This document shows, in pieces, positions 1 through 7,100 of a stretch of 64,000 nt of DNA (positions within the stretch are counted from its first letter, which is position 1; every line of letters begins with the position of its first letter). This stretch comes from an uncultured Chitinophaga sp. GTDB taxonomy: Bacteria > Bacteroidota > Bacteroidia > Chitinophagales > Chitinophagaceae. The notes under the pieces were generated by a model that was given only the letters and a program-made list of their open reading frames with translations, made no database searches and was not told the DNA's origin. Both the position numbers and the translations under genes were made by a program. The stretch lies in contig NZ_CABHOU010000101.1 of the NCBI RefSeq assembly GCF_902168175.1, positions 62,001 to 126,000 of the forward strand, given 5' to 3'.

Positions 1-489
1 GATACCGGTAACTTTAAGATCGGCGATACGCTTACTGAGGGCGAAAACCTTTACTTTACAGGCATCCCAAGCTTCTCTCCCGAGTTGTTTAAGGAGCTGG
101 TAAACAAGGACCCGATGAAGACGAAGCAACTGGAGAAAGGTATACGCCAGTTAACAGACGAGGGCGTGGCCCAGTTGTTTACCCAGCACAGTGGTAACCG
201 CAAGATCATTGGTTGCGTGGGCGAACTGCAGTTTGAGGTAATACAATACCGCCTGTTACAGGAGTACGGTGCGGCCTGCCAGTTCAATAGCCTGCCTTTT
301 TACAAGGCCTGCTGGATTACCGGCCCTAAACAAAAGATCGAAGACTTTATCCGCTTTAAAAGCTCGAACATCGTGGAAGATAAGGACGGGCACCTGGTAT
401 ACCTGGCCCAGTCGGAATGGTACCTCAATACAGAACGTACCAACAACCCTGAAATAGAGTTCCACTTTACTTCAGAAATTCATAAGTAA
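1..489 (+). CDS. prfC: Peptide chain release factor 3 (RF3), C-terminal part
   Basis: This is the last 162 codons of a gene that begins before the window; frame 1 is open from base 1. RF3 is a cytoplasmic translational GTPase that removes RF1/RF2 from the ribosome after peptide release. The fragment shows the typical RF3 end: a stretch around DTGNFKIGDTLTEGE, then FTGIPSFSPELF, then KQLEKGIRQLTDEGVAQLF and IGCVGELQFEVIQYRLLQEY, followed by the RF3 C-terminal domain. The GTPase domain lies outside the window. The stop at 487-489 is followed 16 bases later by a strong hairpin terminator, so the gene ends its transcript here. The TTG at 85 is an internal leucine codon, not a start. Confidence 0.95.
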   Translation, partial: DTGNFKIGDTLTEGENLYFTGIPSFSPELFKELVNKDPMKTKQLEKGIRQLTDEGVAQLFTQHSGNRKIIGCVGELQFEVIQYRLLQEYGAACQFNSLPFYKACWITGPKQKIEDFIRFKSSNIVEDKDGHLVYLAQSEWYLNTERTNNPEIEFHFTSEIHK

Positions 490-505
490 GTATATCGATA
501 GTGAT

Positions 506-538
506 AAAAAAGCCGGTCAATCAACAGACCGGCTTTTT
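506..538 (+). terminator. Rho-independent terminator after prfC
   Basis: The stem is AAAAAGCCGGTC / GACCGGCTTTTT with loop AATCAACA, starting 16 bases after the prfC stop and ending in a T run. The A-rich left flank means it could also work on the minus strand. Confidence 0.85.
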
Positions 539-555
539 CATTTGTATCAACATAC

Positions 556-590
556 AAAAAAAAGGCCGCGCCCAGGATAAGGCGCGGCTT
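556..590 (-). terminator. Minus-strand rho-independent terminator
   Basis: On the minus strand the stem GCCGCGCC / GGCGCGGC is followed by a run of nine T. It is the third minus-strand terminator-like hairpin in 330 bases, after those at 848-880 and 729-783, and lies just beyond the small ORF at 606-743. Confidence 0.7.
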
Positions 591-605
591 ATTCGTACGA
601 CCAAC

Positions 606-743
606 TCAATTATCGCGTTGTAAAAAATTTTCGGGGTTACAATCACTTTTAATTTTAACCTGCAACGAAGATAGGTGCATATCATCCGGATCATTTACGA
701 TATTGGAAATATGATTTACGCAATGCGGAAAATAAAAAAGCAC
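606..743 (-). CDS. Possible small protein (24-45 residues), unknown
   Basis: This is a short minus-strand frame of 45 codons if read from the GTG at 743, or 24 codons from the ATG at 680 (MHLSSLQVKIKSDCNPENFL...). It sits between two minus-strand hairpins and ends 16 bases before a good terminator, which is the only contextual support. It has two cysteines, no signal peptide and no family I recognise. It may be chance, or the spacer may make a small RNA instead. Treat as a candidate only. Confidence 0.15.
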   Translation of the reverse strand: MLFYFPHCVNHISNIVNDPDDMHLSSLQVKIKSDCNPENFLQRDN

Positions 744-783
744 GGCAGTTTACAAAAGATGTTACAATCTACTGTAAACCGCC
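729..783 (-). terminator. Hairpin with T run, minus strand
   Basis: On the minus strand GGCGGTTTACA pairs with TGTAAACTGCC (one G-T pair) around an inner AGAT/ATCT stem, and CTTTTTTATTTT follows three bases after the stem. It looks like a second terminator downstream of the 901-1224 gene, or the end of a very short transcript. Confidence 0.45.
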
Positions 784-847
784 ATGCTATTATCTTTAAG
801 ACCGCCGATCCTTATTTCATTCCCTACTGCACAAAGCATCAATAAAT

Positions 848-880
848 AAAAAACCGCCCGGAAATACCCGGACGGTCTCT
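848..880 (-). terminator. Rho-independent terminator of the 901-1224 gene
   Basis: On the minus strand CCGTCCGGG pairs with CCCGGGCGG and is followed by TTTTTTATTTATT. It starts about 20 bases after the stop of the upstream gene. Confidence 0.8.
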
Positions 881-900
881 CTACATATGCATGGTTTCCG

Positions 901-1224
901 TTAAAATCCTGCGTTTATTACCACCGTTCCGCTCACTCTTGGCCTTGGAGGCAATGGTAACGGAAAAGGAGGTGGCGGCGGTAAAAGCGGCGGGTGAACC
1001 ACCACTACGCGGCCTCTTGCCCTTCGCGGCGCCTCGTAATAAACATGATCTCTTCTTTCATTCCTGTAATATCTTTTATCTCTGCAATCATCCCTGCGGT
1101 CATAACGTCGGTCGTCGCAATGGTCATAACGCTTGTGGTGTCCTTTTTTGTGACCTCTGCCCTGGGCAGATAAAGAGAGTGAAACACCTGTAACAAGCAA
1201 CATAAGGAGCATTAGCTTTTTCAT
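901..1224 (-). CDS. Secreted His/Arg/Asp-rich, proline-rich small protein
   Basis: A 107-residue protein of unknown function. The start is placed at the ATG at 1224 because MKKLMLLMLLVTGVSLSLSAQ is a clean signal peptide; an in-frame ATG 13 codons upstream would put polar residues before it. The mature protein falls in two parts: residues 22-75 are very rich in Arg, Asp, His and Tyr (RRYDRRDD repeats, two Cys), and residues 80-100 are a proline run (PPLLPPPPPFPLPLPP). Such low-complexity basic/acidic secreted proteins are common in Bacteroidota and are usually unassigned. The His and Asp content could bind metal, but this is only inference. It stands alone and has its own terminator. Confidence 0.65.
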   Translation of the reverse strand: MKKLMLLMLLVTGVSLSLSAQGRGHKKGHHKRYDHCDDRRYDRRDDCRDKRYYRNERRDHVYYEAPRRARGRVVVVHPPLLPPPPPFPLPLPPRPRVSGTVVINAGF

Positions 1225-1329
1225 AGCCTTGTTTTTTAAATTGATGGTTGTTTTAATTACCACTTCTTTCTTTACACCGGTGTTTCGATTGGTAACTTAT
1301 AGCTGTAATTTCAAGAAGTGTGCCACAAA

Positions 1330-1356
1330 AAAAAGCCACTCAAACGAGCGGCTTTT
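1330..1356 (-). terminator. Terminator after the DUF6089 gene (probably bidirectional)
   Basis: AAAAGCCACTC / GAGCGGCTTTT with loop AAAC (one mismatch) lies 23 bases beyond the minus-strand stop at 1379 and has A and T runs on both sides. Confidence 0.75.
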
Positions 1357-1378
1357 CCTATCAGTATAAATACATTAA

Positions 1379-2236
1379 TTACATCCTGAAACACTTGGAG
1401 AAGTTGGTCAAACGCCCCCTGCCAGTACCGGAACCAGCTAAACGGTAAGTGAGTGTAAGACCGCTGAACACGTACCAGTCCTTCTTCTTAGGATTACCCC
1501 TGATCGTACCATCGGGCGGATAAGTAGTGGGTGGTAAAAAGTGGCCGGTTTCATCGCCGCGAAACGCAAGATCTACGGCCTGTTGACCAGCATAGGCCAG
1601 CAAAGTATTTTCATCAATATAAGTATTACTTACATCATCAAGATAATCGGTAAAGGTTTTACGCCAGCCAATTTCAACACCCAGTGTAAGGTTATCCGTT
1701 AGTATGTATTTGGCACCGAAACCGAAAGGAAGCGACACCTGGTAAAGACTGTACATCGGCCTTTCCGGGTATTGAGGAAGCCCCTGCCCTTCTGTTCTTA
1801 AGGGGCGAAGTGGTGTCCATTCGCCATTAGCGTTTTTAGCCTTGGGATAAAAGCTGAACATACCTACACCACCGAATATATATGGCGTAAACCCCGTTTC
1901 ATCGATATCCATGAAATTAAGTTCGCCCATTACGGCACCTTCCCAAATATTAGATTTGAAGCTGAGGTTACGTTGTAAAAGACTGCGGTCTGAGTTAGTA
2001 CTATCGGCAGCCGCCACCATGCCCCAGGTAAACTGGGCGCGGAGCGTAACAAACCGATTGATGTCCTTGCGCACCAATAAACCCAAAGATGGACGCGTGT
2101 AGCCAAAGTCCACCGCCTTTTGATTCAAGTCGCCGCTATAATTACTGATCCCTCCAAACAGGCCAACATGCCAATCCTGCGCAAAACTCAACAACGGGGC
2201 CGCGGACAACAGAATAATTCCAATGATCTTTTTCAA
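1379..2236 (-). CDS. DUF6089 / PorG-like outer-membrane beta-barrel protein
   Basis: A 285-residue protein with a signal peptide (MKKIIGIILLSAAPLLSFAQ) followed directly by WHVGLFGGISNYSGDLNQK, the characteristic opening of the DUF6089 family. The rest alternates aromatic and polar residues as in an 8- to 12-strand barrel (e.g. FTPYIFGGVGMFSFYPKA, FGFGAKYILTDNLTLGVEIGWR). In flavobacteria this family includes PorG, an outer-membrane component of the type IX secretion system. This fits the T9SS cargo and PorP/SprF genes 10 kb away, but a direct link is inferred. The C-terminal TNFSKCFRM tail after the last strand is unusual for a barrel, which normally ends in an aromatic residue. Single gene with its own terminator. 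Confidence 0.75.
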   Translation of the reverse strand: MKKIIGIILLSAAPLLSFAQDWHVGLFGGISNYSGDLNQKAVDFGYTRPSLGLLVRKDINRFVTLRAQFTWGMVAAADSTNSDRSLLQRNLSFKSNIWEGAVMGELNFMDIDETGFTPYIFGGVGMFSFYPKAKNANGEWTPLRPLRTEGQGLPQYPERPMYSLYQVSLPFGFGAKYILTDNLTLGVEIGWRKTFTDYLDDVSNTYIDENTLLAYAGQQAVDLAFRGDETGHFLPPTTYPPDGTIRGNPKKKDWYVFSGLTLTYRLAGSGTGRGRLTNFSKCFRM

Positions 2237-2549
2237 GGAAGTAAGGTTTACAGATTATTGATTAGTAACGTTTTCATACACAAAAAAAGTATGATGCCCT
2301 AATTACGGGGCCGAAATTAAGTATTTTCCTGATCAATTCATAATCAGCACATTGATTATTAATATAAGAGAAAATATGATCTGATTATCAGTTACTTGTA
2401 AATTTAAAGTAATTATTTAAAGAATCGTTAAAATAGATTCCCTTTTCAGGTATAAACGAGGGGAGGGCCAACCGGGTTTGCTAGTATAATAAGGACGATA
2501 TATCAGGGCCAAACCGGTTAATAAAACATCAGTTAACTGCTATCCGTTT

Positions 2550-2651
2550 AATGAGTATCCTATATCGATCCTTTATCGATCCTATACTCAGGTCCGCTGA
2601 AATCCTTTGTGGTGGTGAAGGGTAATATAGGATAGATATAGGATGGATATA
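2550..2651. repeat. Two opposed clusters of an 11-bp repeat (TATATCNATCC)
   Basis: On the plus strand units end in ATCC at 2560, 2571 and 2582 (TATATCGATCC, TTTATCGATCC). At 2630 and 2641 the same unit appears reverse-complemented (TATATCTATCC, TATATCCATCC on the minus strand). Spacing inside each cluster is exactly 11 bp. The two clusters form a large imperfect inverted repeat with a 47-bp centre. Confidence 0.6.
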
Positions 2652-2790
2652 CCTTCGATAAAGCAGTTCGCTATGGTGGCCTGTTTGAAGCATTCGTGCC
2701 TCGGGGGCGATGATGAGGTGTAGATGGCCTTGTAGTATTATATTGCCTGTACCGTTGAAGGGAGTGTGCGGATGCTTAATCTATATTGTG

Positions 2791-3004
2791 CGCCCGCGTT
2801 AGCGGGCATCACCCACCCTCCGCTTAAGTCTTCGCTACAGTAAAAGCTTCCCGGAAGGCAACGCTGACGTTACGAATAAGGTGAGTATTGCTATTACCTA
2901 ATAGTCATGTAGACCGTGCGTATCTCGTGCGAAGACTTAAGCGGAGGATGGCTTCGTTCCTCGCCATGACGATCTTTGTGACGCCCGCTAACGCGGGCAT
3001 CACA
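2791..3004. repeat. Modular inverted-repeat element, about 215 bp (MITE-like)
   Basis: The left arm (2791-2835) contains GCCCGCGTTAGCGGGC and CCTCCGCTTAAGTCTTCGC; the right arm (2929-3004) contains the same blocks in reverse order and orientation. The right arm has an extra block of roughly 27 bp (AAGCCATCCTCC side, GGCGAGGAACGAAGC core) that the left arm lacks. The same blocks occur at 32246-32455 and 42522-42725. No transposase is present, so if mobile it is non-autonomous. Confidence 0.6.
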
Positions 3005-3155
3005 ATATGCATTAAACGTACGTCGGTTGAATGTAATCCGCCAGGCAGTGGTGCTTACGTCTGCCCAATAATGCTTAAACAGCTGAAGAGTGCGACGCAA
3101 CGGCGGCGTAATACGTTTACTAAAGCTGGTTCCATATACCTCCCCCTAATAACGT

Positions 3156-3199
3156 AAGGGCAACGAAAGGGCAATAAAAGGGCCACGAAAGGGCTAAAG
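3156..3199. repeat. 11-bp tandem array (AAGGGCAACGA type)
   Basis: AAGGG starts at 3156, 3167, 3178 and 3189, giving four units of exactly 11 bp (AAGGGCAACGA, AAGGGCAATAA, AAGGGCCACGA, AAGGGCTAAAG). The sequence is unrelated to the 2550-2651 repeat but the period is the same. Confidence 0.6.
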
Positions 3200-3235
3200 G
3201 TTACCGGCACGCCAAAAATGGGTTAATATACCATC

Positions 3236-3260
3236 AAAAAAAAGGGAGCCACCGGCCCCC
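3236..3260 (-). terminator. Terminator of the 3285-3941 gene
   Basis: On the minus strand GGGGGCC pairs with GGCTCCC (one G-T pair), loop GGT, followed by a run of eight T, 24 bases after the stop codon. Confidence 0.75.
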
Positions 3261-3284
3261 TCTAACTTCTATCTATATACGCTA

Positions 3285-3941
3285 TCAATTTCCTTTCGTC
3301 CATACCTTCACATCCCATATCTTGTTTTTACGGATGTCCCAGGTAAAATCTAATACCCGCCACTGGCCATCGGCCCAAACGCGCCATATATCGCCGCTGA
3401 GGTTTTGGCTGGTGATGCGGAGGCCTGAAAATACGTAGGCGCCGTACAAGCGCATTTTTTCACTGCGGGTTTGCTCCTGCCCCACCTCGTCGAGCATGAT
3501 AAACATGGTGGTGGCAAGGTTGTTAGTGACGGCATCTGCGGAGATGCTGGTTTTAAGCGCGTATACGGGGTTCAGGGTACTGTCTTCCATGGTGAAGCTG
3601 CTTAAAATATCTTCCATCGCCAACGATCCCAGGGCTTTGAACTTTTTCGTGTCGGGAATTGTTCCTTTAACGGCTTCGAGGCTTTGGCTGCGACTGCTGT
3701 AATAAGCTGCGGCATGTTTGTCCAGAAAGCTCTTTATTTTTGCCAGCAACGGAATACGGTCGAGCGACATGGTATCATTAATGCTCATGCGGTCGAGCGC
3801 CACGGGTAATTGTTTTACTTCCTCGTAAAGGCTAAAGCTAAACTGCCTGATCTCTTTTTCCAAAGGGCTGATCGTTTGCGCTTTCGCGGAAAAGGTAAAC
3901 AAGCCAAGGCATATGCTGGCGGCCAAAAGGCATTTTTTCAT
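3285..3941 (-). CDS. Secreted protein of unknown function
   Basis: A 218-residue protein I do not recognise. MKKCLLAASICLGLFTFSAKAQ is a typical signal peptide ending in AKAQ; the Cys at position 4 is not in a lipobox. The mature part is mixed helix in residues 25-120 (KEIRQFSFSLYEEVKQLP, IPLLAKIKSFLDKHAAAYY) and more beta-like toward the end, with a Trp-rich finish (IWRVWADGQWRVLDFTWDIRKNKIWDVKVW) that resembles the last strands of a small sandwich. No catalytic motif is visible. It is transcribed alone, divergently from tamB with a 229-base shared upstream region, and has its own terminator. Confidence 0.6.
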   Translation of the reverse strand: MKKCLLAASICLGLFTFSAKAQTISPLEKEIRQFSFSLYEEVKQLPVALDRMSINDTMSLDRIPLLAKIKSFLDKHAAAYYSSRSQSLEAVKGTIPDTKKFKALGSLAMEDILSSFTMEDSTLNPVYALKTSISADAVTNNLATTMFIMLDEVGQEQTRSEKMRLYGAYVFSGLRITSQNLSGDIWRVWADGQWRVLDFTWDIRKNKIWDVKVWTKGN

Positions 3942-4170
3942 GCTGGAATAATTTGCGGCGAAGATCGTGGTTTACCAGTTGTGAAAGGCTATAGAAATCG
4001 TTAAAGTTTTATCTGAAATAGCCACAGGAAAGGATTCCATACTACCCGTCGGTAAAAAAGGGCGATTGGTCGAAAACTTTACTGAATATTCATTAAAAGC
4101 GGAGCCCAGCGGTACGATATTTGCAACTAGGTGCCGATAACATACTATTTTATAACGAGATACGTAATAA

Positions 4171-7100
4171 GTGAAGGAACCCTCTACCGGCAAACCCTGG
4201 AAAAGACGACTGAAGAAATGGTTGATTGGCATTGGAATTACTGTGGTTGGCCTGCCCCTTTTAATACTACTATTATTACAGCTTTCGCCCGTACAGGATT
4301 TTGTACGCGGCAAGGCAGAGAATTACCTGCGCAAAAAACTGGGGACAGAAGTACACATTGGCCGCCTCCGTTTTACCTGGTGGCACGATATCAGCCTGCG
4401 CGACGTATCCTTAAAAGATAAAAAAGAACAAACTTTATTTGCCACGGGCGAACTGGAGGTGCGGTACAACCTGCTGGCGCTTTTAAGCAATGAACTGCGT
4501 GTATACTCGCTGCAATGGAACGATGCGAAGGTGAACGTATACCGCCCGGCTAACGACAGCGCCTTCAACTACCAGTTCATCATCGATGCCTTTGCTTCTC
4601 CCACCCCGGAAAAGGATACGGTATTCGAGGAAAGCGGTACTACCATGAAGTACGATATTGGTGAAATAGACCTGCGCCGTATTAACCTGGCCTTTAACGA
4701 CACGTTGGGCGGTATGCTGGTAAATGCCGACCTCAAACTCCTGCACCTGGAACCTGAAAAGCTGGATATGGACAACGGGGCTTATTACATCGATGAATTT
4801 AAGATCGATGGTCTGACGGCTTCTTTCATTCAAAAATACATTCCTTCTGTTTTACCCAAAATAGCGGAACCCGAACCTGTGGATACGGGCTCCTCTCCTT
4901 TTGACATCAGGGCTAACAACCTTTTAATCACCAATACGAGCGTAAAGTATGCGAGCGACGGCGTGGGCATAGACGTGGGCGGCAACATCGGCAAACTGCA
5001 ACTGAAAAACGCCCGGTTCGACCTGTTACAAACCCTGGTAGATGCCCAATCGCTGGTGCTGCATGAAACAACTGTCAATCTTCGTATGGCCAAGGGCCTG
5101 GACACTACCGGTGCCAGCGAACCGGAAGACACCTCATCGCCCAACACCTGGCGCATTACTGCTGAAACACTGGATGTGGCAGGGGTTAACTTTAATATGG
5201 ATAATGCAGATGCGGTACCTCTGAAATACAAAAACGCGCTGGACTTTAACCATATGGCGCTGGCCAATGTAGTGTTAAAGGCTGATCATATTTCCTATAA
5301 TGCCGATAGCGCACTGGCACACATCAGCACAGGCAGTCTTACCGAAAAGAGCGGCATACAACTGAAAGAGCTGAAGGGTAAGGTATTGTATACCAGCAAC
5401 GAAGTAAACCTGGGCGAGTTCCTGCTGCAAACAGCCGAAAGTAAGATAGATGCAGATGTGCTGGTACGCACCCGCTCCTGGTCTACCCTGTCGGACAACC
5501 TGCCCATGCTACAGATCAAAGCAGACATCAGACCAACTTCAGTAGCCTTGAAAGAGGCCTTGTACTTTGTACCCGATATGGCCAGCAACGCTTCCATGAA
5601 ACCGCTCTGGCGCAAACGGCTGGACCTTAAAGGCAATATCAACGGCTCCCTCGCCCAGCTGCAAATTCCCGGACTGGAAGTAAAAGATACGGACCACAAC
5701 TACCTGTACGTGAAAGGCAGCGCCAGCAACGTAACAGAAACGGACAAACTCGGCATCGACCTGCAGCAGGTAAAGGTATTGAGCAGCAACTACGGCATCC
5801 GCACCTGGGTGCCGGCCGGTACTATTCCGAACACCGTGCAACTACCCAACCGGATGCAGATCGATGGCAGCGTGAGAGGGGGTATGCAGCAACTGCATCC
5901 TAACCTGCTCATGACTACCGACTTCGGCAACCTGTCTGTAAAAGGTGACGTAGGCAATTTTACCGATCCGAAGAAACTGAGTTACAGTCTTACGCTGATA
6001 GCACAACAACTGCAAACCGGCCGCTTTATAAGAGATACCACGCTCGGTGCGCTCAACGGCACCATCTTCGCCAAAGGCAGTGGTACCGAACCTAAAACCG
6101 CCAATGCCGACGCCAGGATCGACATCAGATCGTTTACGTATAACCGTTATACTTACCAGAACATTGTAGTAGATGGAGGGTTACACAAAGGCGCCTACCA
6201 GGCAACAGGTAAGGCAGATGATCCTGCTGTGCAGGTAACATTCGACGTTTCGGGTAAAATTGATTCATTACGCCCGGACATTGCGGCTAATGTAGACCTC
6301 CAGCGGTTCGACATGCACGCCACCGGCTTTAGTGCCGATACGATGACCGTGAAAGCCATACTGGAAGCGAAGGTAAACAGTTTACAGCCACGTAAGCTCG
6401 ATGCTTATGCCAATGTATTTAAGATACAGGTAGCAGATAAGAGCCAGATTTACGCGCTGGACAGTATTTTGGTTCGTGCCGATGCAGACAGTGGCCTGCA
6501 GCGGATAACACTACGCGCACCGTTCGGAAGGATGCGGATTGCGGGCGACTTTAACTACCAGACAGTGGCCAGTACCGCACAGGCTATTATCGAACGCCAC
6601 CTTTCGGCAGCTTCTAACCTGCCACCGGTACCCACCGAAAAACAACAGCTGGCCTTTAACGGCGCGCTGTTCATTCCCAAATCACTCGAAGAGTTTTTCC
6701 CCGATATACAACTGGACAAGCCTTTATTCGTATCGGGCCGCCTGAACAGCGACAGTGCATTGCTGGCCGCAGATCTTAACCTGCCAAGGATGCGGTACGA
6801 CTCCTTCTTCCTGGATACCTTCCGTGTGAAACTGCGGGCAGATACCACGATTATGACCGCGAACATGGTGCTGGGCAAACTCTCACACCCCAGTATTCCG
6901 CTCGAACGTACCACAATTGACGCTAAAGCGCAGAACGGGTTACTTGATTTCGATTTACAGATCAACGATCATGATGATAACGCTAAATACAAACTGGGCG
7001 GCAACCTGCACTACCTCGAAGGCGACAGCCTCCTGTTCTCCCTCAAAGAGAAAATATTACTCAACAAGATGAACTGGACAGCTGCCGGAGGAAACAGAGT

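Larger units (their letters stand above)
2237..3235. other. Gene-free region made of repeats
   Basis: About 1 kb between two minus-strand genes, with no convincing coding frame; the two 68-89 codon frames here are forced by the GC-rich repeat arms. It holds two clusters of 11-bp units in opposite orientation (2550-2582, 2630-2651), one copy of the CCGTTGAAGGGAGTG motif (2752-2766), an inverted-repeat element of about 215 bp (2791-3004) and a second 11-bp array of different sequence (3156-3199). The AT-rich part from about 2300 to 2450 would carry the promoter of the DUF6089 gene. Confidence 0.7.

Noticed and set aside
2888..3157. Overlapping frames of 89 and 68 codons on opposite strands
   Set aside because: Both run through the GC-rich arms of the inverted-repeat element, have no start context and no protein-like composition.
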